A program made the translations under genes and the position numbers. A DNA stretch of 64,000 nucleotides from assembly GCA_032622095.1 (NCBI GenBank), contig CP136061.1, positions 55,935,762 to 55,999,761 of the forward strand. The letters are read 5' to 3'. The notes below the pieces were generated by a model. That model was not told the DNA's origin. It made no database searches and saw only the letters and a program-made list of their open reading frames with translations. Shown one piece after another: positions 12,762 through 25,546 of the stretch (the first letter of the stretch is position 1; each line of letters opens with the position of its first letter). This DNA is from Siphonodentalium dalli (lineage: Eukaryota; Mollusca; Scaphopoda; Gadilida; Siphonodentaliidae).

Positions 12762-13680
12762 AAGGTGCTCAATCCGATTCGATTGTCCCCATATCGATAA
12801 TCATGCAGATTCCAACAACAAGAACAACATTTTTTGAATTAAAAAACTATGTAGCTTTATCTCCACCATAGCGCGTGTGGTAGCCCCATCGAAGATGCCT
12901 ATCACTACTTCTTTGAATGTGTTTATTATATACAAATAAGAAGGAACTATTCGATAATTTGATACAATTTGGCAATATAGTCCTGGAAAACTTAGTAATA
13001 GGAAACCCTTTAATTAGTGACCGCGATAATACTGAAATGTTCATGGCCGTTCATAAATACATTGCACTGTCAGAACGATTCTCGTGAACCCAGTGGACTT
13101 GGATCAGTCTTACTACAAAACTTCTTACTTATTACAAAACCTAATACAAAACAAAATTACATACATGTATGGGAGTTACCCAATATATAATTTTCTTTGT
13201 TGCACTAGCTGAAAATCTTTTTCTTTGCCGCATTATACTTTGTTTAGTGAGGCACCGCCCGACCTGGCCACAACTCCCACCACACATCAGACCATTAACC
13301 CAGTACTTATCACGCCCCCTCATGCAGTAATCAGTAATCAAGATTTCACTGAATCATTCATATGTTATAAGATGGACTAAATGACAGGGCAGATTATTGC
13401 ATATAACACCCCATGCCGTTGTCCAACCCGCTCCAATTAGAGTATACAAATTATAAACACACCAACTATATATTCGCCTTGCCGATTCGGTAGGTGCCTC
13501 TCTAACCCCTCTTTGTTTATCTGGGAACGGGACAAATCTATATATATATTCTTTAATAGTATAGCCTACAATTGCCCAATTTAACAAGTGTTATATATCA
13601 ACATTTTGTTCAACGTAATTTGGTATCTAGAGTATGTCGCTCGGCATTCGTCGAAATTTGCCAGGCGTTAAATCGGATTA
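12762..13680 (+). repeat. Dispersed repeat with related copies at 55.7 and 56.9 kb
   Basis: The start, GCTCAATCCGATTCGAT followed by CCCCATAT and CAGATTCCAACAACAA, recurs at 55694-55745 and 56881-56930. The end, CAACATTTTGTTC..GAATTTAGTATC..GAGTATGTCGG, recurs at 55850-55895. This marks a repeat whose middle differs between copies. No coding frame is recognisable. Confidence 0.55.
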
Positions 13681-13751
13681 TGCATCTTTAAAATAAGCCA
13701 CAGAGCTTTTTGTTTAATCCCTTTTCCAATCAATCGTTTATATATGTATAC

Positions 13752-14194
13752 TAGATCATGCCATGAATCTCTAATATGGCTAACGCCCGTAGATATCATA
13801 TTCCACCAGTACAAAACCTGGAAACTTTTTGAAGTTTTGACAGGGAACCTTATACAGCGCGGGGAATATAGCTGTTCCTTAATAATGTACTTCACTATAG
13901 GTCACAATAGAAATTTAATTAATTACCCATGAGAAATGCCATAATTGTCAGCAGCGCAAAGCAAAATCGCTCGCAAATTCGCTTAAATCGTTAAATTTCG
14001 AGTTGGGACCTTCACCTATATAGGAAGTACATATTAAGGAACAGATAATAACTAAGAAATATATTCCCCGCGTTAATTAATTTTTCGACTTTATAAGGTT
14101 CCCTGTCAGAACTTCAAAAAGTTCCAAGGTTTTGTACAGGTGGGATATGATCTCTACGGGCGTTAGAAGGAGTAGAGATTCATGGCATGATCTA
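13752..14194. mobile_element. TA-flanked element with ~110-bp inverted termini
   Basis: TAGATCATGCCATGAATCTC on the left is mirrored at the right end. The inverted arms continue through CTAACGCCCGTAGAT, CCAGTACAAAACCT and GACAGGGAACCTTAT. A second copy, interrupted by fold-back insertions, spans 59197-61101. Non-coding. Confidence 0.8.
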
Positions 14195-15714
14195 AAATGT
14201 ATACATGCACTATATTATATTTACATATGTTTTACTTGATGTTATTTACCTACAGGTATGCTATCAGAATTGGAAATACATATGTTTATACACCAATAAT
14301 GTGAAACTTCAGGGCAGTTGTCAAAGTTTATTATTATTATTATATCTTTATTATATATATATGAAATATGATGTGAGATATTTTGTTTTGTGTACAAAAC
14401 TTACTGAATTAATCTCAAACTGATGTCCCTATATATATAACATAATTAAATTCAAAGGTATATATACGCTTTGAATTGAGACAGTTGTTTGGCATGAAGT
14501 TGATAAAGGGAAATAACCCATTCTTACCTTCTGGATAATTTCCGGTCACGAATTGTCGTGTTAACAGAAACTCCTGGGTATATAATGTATATACCTGATG
14601 TATATGTCCCAATAAGGATCGCTCTGACGCTGAATTTTAATGGTTTCTTCTCATGGAAACTAGTATATCTGAACAAACTTCGATCGGTAATGACTGTGTT
14701 ATTCTAAATAAAGCAGCGCCCATTCATCCACCACACATGAAAACCAATAATCGTTAGCTTGGCCAAGAAAACGTGGATATTATTACCAACTTCCTAAGTA
14801 TTCCCGAATGGGATCTCGTGATTTCACTATATACACTCGCTGTGCTGCACTTTGCGTATATGGCGCTCCTGTCGCGGGGCGAGGGAAGCCGTCAAGTGTT
14901 ACCATCTGTTTCCAAAGGTTTCCCGTGACGTATACATTAAGGTATAATAGTGAATTTCACTCATTGTGCGCATAATTTTAAATATATAGTGAATCAACCC
15001 AATGAGCTAGTAATCAGGCACTATATCTGCCAACCGGAAGGAAACAGCATGAAGTTCAGAAAAATCAATCCGAAATACGTAATATTGTTCTGTGTTTTCA
15101 AATAAATGTTGGGAAGTTAGTTAAGCGAGTGCAGGGATAAGAATGATGGAGGAGTGATAGAAGGGAGAAGATAATGAAATACGTATGAAAGATAATGAAG
15201 TAGGTAGGAAAGAAGTGTGATAAATGGTGTATACAATAATGCCTCAGTCATAATCTAAATTTTACAAAATGGTTTTAAATCTTGGTGTAATGTCCAATAT
15301 AGAAACGGAATTAGACCCCAAATACGTCTCGTATAAGGGTACGTTCATACGATGGCAATATTGCACTGCTAACTGCAAAAATGCCAGCTGCAAAATTGCC
15401 AAAACGGATTAATTTCTCCCGGTTGTCAACAAATCAGCGTTAGTTGTGATCAATGAACGACAGCGGTTTTTGCGTGATTGGTGATATCGCTGAGTTGTTT
15501 GCAAAAAAAATAAAAACACTATGCGTGTTGGTATTTCTTAGGCCAGGCAAAAATATTTCACTTGGTGTGATTTGAATGAGATTATTTATGGCGCCAATAA
15601 TTTTTATCTCCGCCGTCAACAACGCAACGGAACATTTTCATTGGACGATCCGGTAGTTCCAAGTGTTTGTCTATAAAAACTGTTCTGTTTTTGATGTTTG
15701 TTTAAAAAAAAACA
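14195..15714. other. No recognisable feature
   Basis: Non-coding sequence with short AT repeats near 14330-14360. A GGGTACGTTCATACGATGGC stretch at 15337 resembles a transposon terminus, but no partner end was found. Confidence 0.4.
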
Positions 15715-15835
15715 TGACAATAACATACAATGTACACGATATTTATGATTGGAATAAGAATAACATCTGTCTATTATATAATATTCTTTCTGTTATGGAG
15801 GTTTTAGCGGATGTGACTATCTTAACAGCAATACT
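15715..15835 (+). repeat. Dispersed ~120-bp segment, matched at 42683-42800
   Basis: ACACGATATTTATGATTGG, AATATTCTTTCTGTTATGG and GGATGTGACTATCTTAACAG align with the reverse complement of 42683-42800. Both copies place an ATG before a short frame reading V-L-x-D-V-T-I-L-T-A-I. The pyrimidine stretch before the ATG is shared. I do not recognise the peptide. Confidence 0.6.
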
Positions 15836-15907
15836 CACGGCGAAGTCCGCCCGTATTAAACAAATCATTGCGGAAGAAATATTTTCTCGCCCGCTAGAAA
15901 TATTATA

Positions 15908-16265
15908 CTCGGCTAATAATTTATTTTCTCATACAAATCAACACATCGTCAGTAAACAATTTCTATAGAGGAGAAATCTGTCGATAATTACAACTTAAAT
16001 TTTTTATTTTTTTTACGAACCACGCAGCGCCTCATTTTAATATTCATTATGACCCGACATCGATTCTAATACTGAGCGGTGATTGGCTGTTTCTACTATT
16101 GCAGTCATGGAAAGGTAAGGTCATAATGAATATTAAAATGAGTCGCTGCGTGATTCGTAAACAAAAAATGAAAACAAAGTTGGAATTATCGACAGATTTC
16201 TCCTCTATAAAAATTGTTTACTGACGATGTGTTGATTTGTATGAGTAAATAAATTATTAGCCGAC
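15908..16265. repeat. Inverted repeat, ~150-bp arms
   Basis: Arms at about 15908-16058 and 16112-16265 pair through CACATCGTCAGTAAACAAT, GGAGAAATCTGTCGATAAT and TCATTTTAATATTCATTATG. The spacer is about 55 bases. The left arm is entered by the frame at 15663-15968. Confidence 0.8.
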
Positions 16266-17253
16266 AAGAAATCCCTGAGCGCTAGATATTTAGTTGATCG
16301 TTTGACCGATTTTTAATTATAGCAAGCCGTGCGGGGGTGAATTTATTGGAACATATCGTCCATTGTTTTTTTAGCCGGATCAATCCGAAAATTTACGCTC
16401 TTCGGAGACAATATTCGGTGGTTAAAAAATTATCAAATGCTATGTATATGAATGGTTCTGATGGGTGTTTGTGGTATTGATTGAAAGATGAATTCTTCGC
16501 CGATACATCCGTGGCTATATCGTTAGCATTACTGGTGTGAATGGCCTAAATTTGTCCAAATGCCGAGGGATGGTAAAAAGGTGAATTTTTACAGTTCCCC
16601 TTGTGTCTATTATACTACCATTAGCGTGAAGCAGGCGCGTATATATAGAGGCGGCGTATATGGGCAGCGCAAAAACATACACTAGTTAACTGTGTGTACC
16701 AGTATGTTAAAGCGGCTATTATCTCGAAACTGACAGATAAGAGCTTTCCTTTCGCGTATTTCAAACGATATATTCAAGCCATACGACCTTCTCATTGAAA
16801 GATGACGTAACACCGCATCCGTATGAGTGTACATTTCCCGCCTACCGGAAACCACAAACGTGCAATAGAAATTCAAAAGTGGTAATTTGGTGGTTACTGA
16901 AGAATAATGTAAAGCGTCAGCGGGCTTTGTTCTTTTACTGTACTCAATTAACGGATGCACTCTTACGCGTGTAGCTGAGTCACTGAGGGTAAATTCACAC
17001 CGGGTGCGAGTACGTGATTTTTACGGACGTTTTTTTGTCGTCCGTAGCGGTTTAATTTTTATATTCACACCGAACACGACCGTTTCGCTTATCACGAATC
17101 GGTCACAGTCGTGATTTTATGCTTCGTCGATTTCTCGCGTTGTGGCAAACCAGCGAGATAATTGAGTCGCTGTCAAATAGGATGTTTATCCGTGCGTAAT
17201 TTGTCTTATATTTGAAGGCGACATTTTCATTTATCGCCGCGATAACAAAGGTG

Positions 17254-17349
17254 ATGGAGGACTATGGCGACAGGCTGACGACCGAAGTGCAACGCCATGA
17301 GTGTCTGTGTGACACGAAGTCGAAATTGTGTGCAACTATATATAGCTGA
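17254..17349 (+). pseudogene. N-terminal remnant of a MADF-domain protein (Harbinger ORF2-like)
   Basis: An ATG opens a 31-residue frame containing D-R-L-T-T-E-V-Q-R-H-E-C-L-C-D-T-K-S-K, which follows the MADF start pattern (hydrophobic, E-V, x-x-H, x-C-L-Y-D, x-x-S-K). It stops in the sequence where the nested retroelement tail begins. MADF/Myb-like proteins are the DNA-binding partner encoded by PIF/Harbinger transposons, which fits the surrounding inverted termini. The frame is truncated and cannot encode a functional domain. A chance resemblance is possible for so short a frame. Confidence 0.55.
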
Positions 17350-17615
17350 TGTGCCCGACTTCGTCCGGGCTATTTAGGGATTTCTTCGTCTGGGCTTGAA
17401 CAATACTGAGCTATAGCAACGCTGAAAAGTATTAGTAGAAAGATCGGTCCAGAAACATGACTATATGAGCGAGGTCAAGGTCAAGAGTCACGGTCGCACG
17501 TGAAATTGGGCCAGCCCATATTGTTCCCGGGATCAAAGTATACATACATACATATACATACATATACAGAAGTTCCAAAATATATAATAGATAATAAAAA
17601 GAGAAGAGAAAAATC
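17350..17615 (+). repeat. Retroelement-like 3' tail
   Basis: GACTTCGTCCGGGCTATTTA at the start and CAGAAGTTCCAAAATATATA at the end match the segment at 47935-48515. The repeated form resembles the 3' ends of RTE-type LINE or SINE repeats. No coding sequence. Confidence 0.55.
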
Positions 17616-18451
17616 AGGCTTGTGAAGTCACTTTGGCCACAATTTGAACCCCATCACCGACAATAAAAACTCACAAACTGGAATTACAGAATAAAATTCA
17701 ATTCAACGCAATTGCTATGATAATTTATAGGAAGTCCGTCCACCATTACACTTGACATATTATATTTGACAATGAAATGAGTTTTAAAACTCTGTCATGC
17801 ATTTGTTGAGCAAAATACATTGTATTTATGACCAGCCAGCAAATGATGAACTCAAACGATTATCTATACCCTAATCATCGCGCTCGACGAAGCGATTCAG
17901 TATATAAAATTTGCGCGCTTTGAACCGATATACGGACCACAGAAAACGGCCGTAAAAATCGCGCGCTCGCGCCCGGTGTGAATTGACCTTAGAAGACGTA
18001 ATATGCACGGACGATCTGAACACGAGAGCAGACCAAGAACAGCCGAAGAACACCGTGACGTCATATCGTTTTGGTGGGTTATTTTCGTTTCCCGTTTTGT
18101 GGATACTTGGGGCGAATATACTCTTTCTGTGTCAACTATAGTGTTAGACTTGCTCTCGTCACCAAGTACTCTAATTATATTTCTGTAATATCTGTATACA
18201 TGTGTTTACGATAACAAAAATAAGATAAATTTATCCATCTCGGTATAGGCTGATTCCACGCATGCAGGTCTCGTTCTACTGCATTACAATTCATTGCATT
18301 ATAGTCTATTATGGCTTATTTGCATATTCATATACCCGCTGAGTGCTTTTCATGACTTTGTGTCACCACACTCCGTAATTCACATATATATGGCCAAAAC
18401 ACACGAATAAAGAGACTATTGTAATAGAACGAGAGAAAAGTGCGGCACCAA

Positions 18452-18580
18452 AAATTGGCAACACCCGAAATCCCATGCAAGCCTGTCGCCCATCCAAGAG
18501 CAAACCGAGCTCGACGTTGCTTAACTTCGGTGATCACACAAAGCGTCTAGCGACTGTGGCCAAGAGGTCCAGACATCGGT
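18452..18580 (-). repeat. 5S rRNA-derived repeat
   Basis: On the minus strand GATCACCGAAGTTAAGCAAC, GTCGAGCTCGG, CTTGGATGGGCGAC and GCATGGGATTTCGGGTGTTG follow the 3' two thirds of eukaryotic 5S rRNA. The first third of 5S is replaced by CTCTTGGCCACAGTCGCTAG, which also precedes the 5S-like part at 54415-54550. The shared chimeric leader points to a mobile 5S-derived family rather than two independent pseudogenes. Confidence 0.75.
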
Positions 18581-19601
18581 CATTTATTGACACCGCGACC
18601 GATACACTATTTGCTATATGGACGCGCAAACGTTTACTCATGAAACCCGGGGATTGGGGGTTGGGGTCGTGAATTTCAAGTCGCAATGTATATATATATA
18701 TATATATATGTTCGTAGAAATGTGCTCACGGTGTTCGAATTGATGACTCTCTTCTCGTAAGACGGTTTTGTTTTAGGGTTTATTGTCGTTTCAGCCGCTA
18801 TTCCATCTTTATAATTATCACGGCATCAGTTTTACGGGTGAAGCGGTGCACCAGATCCAAATTTCCGGGTCCGGGTAATTCTCTTTGGTTGGAATTTTTT
18901 CAATTGACCCCTCAGACTTTCCAACTAGTCGAAATTTCCAACCTGACACCCCCCATAAGGTTGAACATTTTCCTACTGATTGTCATTGCTGTCGAAAAAT
19001 ATGCGACGTTGGGTAAAAAAAAACAAAACAACAAATTCAACAATATATAATGGTTGGAATATATATCAAACTGTCGGAAAATTTTCAACCTGATTTTGGT
19101 CGTACATTTCCAGCTGATGTGTCAGGCATGAACTTTACAACAGTTAAAAAAAAGTTTGACCAAAGTTGTTCACGTTTCTGAACTGAAACGCACTATATCT
19201 TGTTGGTAATCTGACTTTCGAGAATTTACAAGTGCATGTACGTGAATTAAAAACACTCCGTTGTTATTCCAGGTTTTGCTGTAGCTGACGACTTTTGATG
19301 CAACTAACGAGTTTTGATGTAAAATCGCCAGCTTTTTTTATGTAAATAACGAATTTTGATGTAAAATACGGCAACCACATTTAACGTAAAATCGCCAGCT
19401 TTTGATGTTAAAAAAAACAACAAAAAACAGGCAACACGTTTTGAAATAACGTGTGTCAGAAGGAATTCTGGTACAACCAACAAGTTTTGATGTAACTATT
19501 AAACGCGTTTTTATGTAAATTCGCTAGTTTTTGGTGTAAAATAAGGTCACCACTTTTGAATTAAAATCGCCAGCTTTTGATGTAAAATCATCAGCCGATA
19601 T

Positions 19602-20106
<505 letters not shown>

Positions 20107-21106
20107 TGAATGATACATTCGGTTGAACGAAAGACTATAAATAAATAGGCAAATGTGCCATCATCTACACATGTCACACGTATATTGCCGTTTCCATTAT
20201 GAGATAAACGATAGGTTTCTGTAACAAGCTGTTTGATATTTAAATTCTCAGGTAACATATAAGATCTCGTAAAGTGGCTTGGTTAAATAAGAATGCTTCT
20301 GTATAATCAGATGATGGGCTCAAGGAATAGGGATAGATCTACACAATATGCCACGTTCTCAGGCGTGTGTTCGGTGTTTACCGTTGTGGTTTCTGGCATA
20401 TTAGATTTATTGTAAACGCAATAAGACCCTGACAAAAGAATAAATTTGCAAATAGTACACAACCTACACATGTCGCAAGTATATGGTCGATGAGAATAAC
20501 CTATGAACTGCCCATCTACATTTATCTTATCTGATGTGCCAAATTTTGCACGACAGCTATACTCCTAGATTACTCCCTGTTAATAATAATATACAAGTGA
20601 TAGATATAGTTGGCTTATGGTAAACAAATCCCAAACACACTATCTGAACAATTTTCGATACTTTTGTTTTAATTTGATAACATCTTTGTTTTTCGTAGTT
20701 GATGCCAAATGAATTTATTCTTGGCAATCGCGTGTCAGATTCTGCCCATTCGTATGTCAGGATTTCCGACACAATTAAATGCACTAAGCTCGCATCCGTA
20801 ATGGAAGTCACACGATACGAAGTCGTTTTGAATATGTTCGTTTGTGATGAACGCCAAGCAGGTACACCATCCATATAAGGATATAATAATAGCTTGCAGG
20901 GCAATGAAATGTATTAATGGTCCAACAGAAATGCATGGTTAACGGTCAAAGAGCTTATAGGCGGCCCGAGACGATGTCGATGACCGATAATAAGCTCGAG
21001 GGCCGTTAACCATTTCTAGTGGGCCTCTAATACACCACAATTGCCGATAAGTTTATGTTATTACTATCGCCAATTAGGTGACGTCTAACTAGTGATTCTC
21101 GTGTGT

Positions 21107-21392
21107 ATTGTCAGGTTTTTCGGAATCACTAAATGTCTTACATATAACACACACCATATATAAGATGCCACACACTTGTATGGGCGATCGCCGGTGTGAA
21201 TTCGTTTATGTGTTGTCAGGTTTTCGGAATCACTAAATGTCTTATGGCACACTTCGCACTCGTATAGTCGATCACCGATGTCGGTCCTCTTTTGCATGAC
21301 CAGACTCCAGATATAGCTGAATTCCGTCTGACCCCGGTGTGGGTCCTCTTGTGCATGGACAGACTTCAGATATGACTCAATTCGGTCTAACA
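21107..21392 (-). pseudogene. Decayed C2H2 zinc-finger array (right arm)
   Basis: On the minus strand one finger keeps CEVCHKTF with THKRIH and an HTGDRPYKC linker. The neighbouring units are damaged (HRGQTEFSYIWSL, CVASYIWCVLYVRH). The sequence is the inverted partner of 19602-20055 and shares the unusual SxIWSL tip. Confidence 0.75.
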
Positions 21393-21645
21393 CACGTCAA
21401 CTGTCAAAATCGACTCTTGATTTTACATCAAACGAGGGCTGTTTTTTTATTTTACTTCAGAACTCGTTGCCTATTTTTTACATCAAAAGCTGGCGATTTT
21501 ACTTCAAAACTGGTGACCTTATTTTACACCAAAAGCTGGTGAGTTTACATTAAAACTCGTTAGTTAAACCCACAGCTGCCGAGTTTACATCAAAACGTGT
21601 TAGTTGAATCAAAAGTCACCACACCAGTTACATCAAAACCTGGCG

Positions 21646-22369
21646 TAAGTCTCCTTACACGAATAGTTGTTTGATGACATACCTGGCCATAAATATATAC
21701 TCAAATTTGCAATATGTGTAAAATTGGCTTAAAGAAGAATAACTCTAGAAAGGAAAACACGAACGTTATTTACCCCATCTGGTCATGATGATGAACCACC
21801 ATACAAATCTTCATTCAAATCCGATAACCCATGGTTTGAGATATCTGGACAGACGGGCAAAAACTCATGTGGGAATAAAGGCACTGTGCGGGTATAAAGG
21901 TTTCCCATACGTTTTGAACGGCAACGTGATATACCTACATTATAGGGACTACAATGTCGCGTTACATTAAACCGGTATTAATCATGCCGTGGCAAACTAT
22001 AGTTCCAAGTTAACACGTTAATAAACAAAACGTTATTTGTACTTTCAGAAATCTGTGATATTATGCGACATCTGTGATATTATGTGACCACAAACATTTT
22101 ATCATAAATGTCAATAGCTTTTTAATATAGTTTCACAATTCCCTCAGGAGTCATATCCTTTCGTCAGTTAACAGTACTAATGTACTGAGTTGCCGCGGGG
22201 TCCACGGGTGGGGAGGGTTGAATTGTTGATATATTTATTCGCTGTTTTATAAGTTCTAACTTTCTAATATTATTCTTATCGGTCGGAACATGGTATAAAC
22301 AAAATACACACGTGGTATTTCTGAATACCAAAGTTACACCACTCGATCGGATGAGGGATGCAGGGGCGT
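21646..22369. other. No recognisable feature
   Basis: Non-coding sequence; no gene or repeat boundary seen. Confidence 0.4.
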
Positions 22370-22455
22370 GCTAAAGAACAATGTTGACGGACGCATGCAC
22401 GCACACACACACACACACGGACGGTCGACGCTCAAACTTGACTGAGCTAAAAACT
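22370..22455 (+). repeat. Microsatellite plus hairpin end of a Helentron-like repeat
   Basis: GTTGACGGACGCATGCACG, a CA run, ACGGACGGTCGACGCTCAAA and GAGCTAAAAAC parallel the terminus at 8366-8457. The body upstream is not recognisable. Confidence 0.55.
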
Positions 22456-22799
22456 ATAGATAAGTTCGAGTCGGCATACTTATTAGGATATACTCTCATT
22501 GTTCCGTGGTTGCTGTTCTTCACCCGTGTGTGTTCGGTGAATACGTTGATATGCGACAAAATCAGACATTTAATCTGCCAAGGACTACAAGATACACTCC
22601 CAGGCAAGAGGGCGTCAAAATTTGTCTCTAATCTGAATGACTGCCAATACTGCCACGGACGTGATTACTAATTTAGCTGCAACACAAATCAATCGACAGC
22701 GAGAACAAAGAGCGACAACTCTATTCGGAGACGAATAGTCTACAAACCAACTCGAGGAATCCTGCGCTTTACGTTGTAAAGTTGAGCTAAAAATGGGAT

Positions 22800-23052
22800 T
22801 ATCTCCTTTTATACTCAACAGAATATATGCAACATAATTATGAATTAACTTGAGCCATGTATTAGTGAAAAATACACTCATGTGCTCTATGAGTGAATAC
22901 AAACAACGTGACTCGAGTCATAAATTCAATTTCATTATAATGACCATGTTGTTTGCATCGTTCAGAGAGCACACGAGTGTATCTTGCAATAATCTATGGC
23001 TCAAATTCATTCATTTGTTGCATATATTCTGTTGAGTATAAAAGGAGATGCT
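22800..23052. repeat. Inverted repeat, ~95-bp arms
   Basis: Arms at 22800-22895 and 22957-23052 pair through ACTCAACAGAATATATGCAA, with CCTTTTATACTCAAC at the outer ends and the GTGCTCTATGAGTG region inside. The outer word also appears near 49490. Confidence 0.75.
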
Positions 23053-23580
23053 CCTATAAATGTTCAGATTTAGTGGACAGTACCCCTTTAAGACAATTAA
23101 ATCCGTTTCCATTTAAAATAACTCTAGGAAAACTCGGAAAAGCTTCTTCTGATTGGTGTAAAAGGCAATTTCTGGAGGTTAATCACATTACAGCCGATCA
23201 GAAAGTTATATTTGATAGTCTGGCTCGATAACTATTATTACTAATTATGTTTCTTTTCGCTATAGTAGAAAATAAAATAAATGCTGATTACAAATTTTAT
23301 TTCTTTTTCCTCTCTATTAATTTTTTTTGAGAATAAAAACAAAACAAAACGATCGGCCGATCACGATCGGCAGATGTTTAACTCATACATCGACGATAGC
23401 GATTAGCTATTTTCATAAATCCTTGCACCAACCTTTTCTTGAGTGCATAACTTTCAACAATTCACACCTTACTATAAAGTTCACAAGTGGTCAGACTTAT
23501 TGGCCACCTTACTCACATAAACACAATGGGAACATGGATGTGGCATTCGATTTCAACCTATTAGGTCACTCCAACACAGA

Positions 23581-24139
23581 CCTTTTGGTTCGAAGAGTTT
23601 TATGTATTCCGGCATTAAATTCTGGAATAATGTTGTAAAATATTTAGATCCTTCATGTAATGAGAAACAATGGAGAGCCGACATTATTGAAAGAATCTGG
23701 ATATATATCAAACAAAGCGATGAAAGCATTTATAAATACTTTTGAAATAAGGTTGAATTAAGCAAATCCCCCTTTGATTGATCATTTTTGGCATTTACAT
23801 AGTATATATAGTTGGAAGTAATTTTCATGGTGTGGTCGAGGAGTCATGTGATCTGAAGTCAGCAGGGTCCACAATGGAATCAAATTGGCTATGCCAGCTT
23901 TTTGTGCAACCCTGTTGGCTCTAGATCTCATGAAACTTGTCCCACTCTGTGACATGTCACACTGAATCTGCTTATACTTATTTTATTACTGATTCCATTT
24001 ATACTCTACAGTCACATCTAGATTCTATTTACAACCTCATATAACACATATACATTATGTTACCTATTCTTACTCTGTTACAATGTTTCATGATTCAAGA
24101 GCCAATAAACTTATCTTATCTTATCTTATCTTATCTTAT
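23581..24139 (+). mobile_element. 5'-truncated LINE insertion with (CTTAT)n tail
   Basis: Absent from the duplicate unit, which runs straight from CTCCAACACAGA into the sequence beyond. The insert begins with a reading frame like the C-terminus of CR1/Jockey-type LINEs and ends in GCCAATAAACTTATCTTATC-type pentamers, a known kind of non-LTR 3' end. The 5' truncation and tail both fit retroposition. Confidence 0.75.
23584..23745 (+). pseudogene. LINE reverse transcriptase C-terminal fragment
   Basis: A 53-residue frame beginning F-G-S-K-S-F-M-Y-S-G-I-K-F-W-N-N-V. The pattern S-F-x-Y-x-G-x-x-x-W-N-x-L is a hallmark just past the RT domain in CR1, Jockey and related non-LTR elements. It ends at a TGA followed by about 390 bp of 3' tail. 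It is a 5'-truncated copy, so inactive. Confidence 0.65.
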
Positions 24140-25546
24140 ATGTCTTATAGAGTGATAAAGCTAATTAAGCTCAATCCATAGTCAGAGAGAAGTACCATAC
24201 ATGTAGCCTTTAAGGATAAAATAGTTATGAAATTAAGTAGATAAACATCATAGCAACTCCATTTATCTGCTTATTACATTGGAACATGAGACAAAAACAT
24301 ATTATGTTTTTTGTTTATTATCGTTATTTTTGTTTATTATGTTTTGTGTTAGCTGCATATTAAAAAGTCACGGAATCATTTAGATGGGAGAAAAGGGTTA
24401 ATATTTCCCCATCAAAATATAATTAAAGGTTGGGATAATATTTTCAAAACCATTCAATCGACACCAAAATCTGTACAGGTGAAGAATGTGTCATGATTAA
24501 CCTGGATTTGATTATTTATAGAGTGATCGGGTGAAATATATTTAGTTATCATATTGTGTCAACAGGATTGGTGGAAAATGTTAATATTTTTAAGCAAATA
24601 AACCAAATAACCCTCACCATGCAGGTTAGGGGTATATTATCATAAACTATGCCAAGAAATAACGAGAGGCCGATCACGATCGGCAGATGTTTAACCCATA
24701 CCTTGGCGACAGCGATGAGCTATTTTCATATATCCTTACCCCATCCTTTTCATGAGTGCAAAACTTTAAACAATTCACACCTTACTATTAATTCACAAGT
24801 GAAATCACACTTATTGGGCACCTTGCTCACATTAACACAATGCTAACAGACGTGGCTTTGATTTCAACCTATTAGTGACTCCAACACAGATACATGTATG
24901 TCTTATAGAGTTATAAGTCTAATTAAGCTCAATCCATAGTCGGAGAGAAGCACCATAGCTGTTAAATATCAAATAGTTAAGAAATTAGGTCGATAAACAT
25001 CATAGCAACTCAATTTATCTATTTATTACATTGGAACATGAGACATTACATATTGTGTGGGTTTTTTATTATCATTGCTATTTTTTTGTTTATAATATCT
25101 TGTGTCAGCTGCATATTAAAAATTCATAGCAACCTATTAATATTTCACCACTAAAAAACAATCAATACCTGATCAACTATAGAAGTGAGGGATGTATAGA
25201 CCTGGATATAAAATATAATTGCTAATGATTGGATATAAATGTTAATTTTCTTGTAAGTAGTTGATCATTAGAAAGATATGTTTGTGAACAGTTTAAATAT
25301 AATTAAAGTTAAGGTTAATATTATCACAACCATTCGATCGATACCAAAATCTATACAGGTGAAGAATGTGTCATGATTATCACAGATGTGATTATTTATA
25401 GAGTAATCATGCAAAATATATTTAGCTATCACATTGTGTCAACAGGATTGGTGAAGGATGTTAATATATTTAAGCAAATAAACCAAATGACCCTCACTAT
25501 GCAGGTTAGAGGTGTGTTATCATAAACTGTGCCAGAGCTATAAACA

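Larger units (their letters stand above)
16987..17988. mobile_element. Harbinger-like element with decayed MADF frame
   Basis: Inverted termini GGGTAAATTCACACCGGGTG and, reversed on the right, GGTCAATTCACACCGGGCGC bound about 1 kb. The 3-bp flanks are TGA and TTA, close to the TWA duplication of PIF/Harbinger elements. The interior holds a MADF-like start at 17254 and a nested retroelement tail at about 17350-17615. Confidence 0.7.
23338..25546 (+). repeat. Tandem duplication, units 23338-24648 and 24649-25546
   Basis: Both units begin near GATCACGATCGGCAGATGTT and end near CATAAACTATGCCA or CATAAACTGTGCCA. They align through ATTAAGCTCAATCCATAGTC, TTATTACATTGGAACATGAG and GTGAAGAATGTGTCATGATT. 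The first unit carries an extra 560 bp (23581-24139) that the second lacks. Confidence 0.85.

Noticed and set aside
22953-23231. 92-codon frame ending ITADQKVIFDSLAR
   Set aside because: Its first third is inverted-repeat sequence. The rest looks protein-like but matches no family I recognise and has no partner exon.
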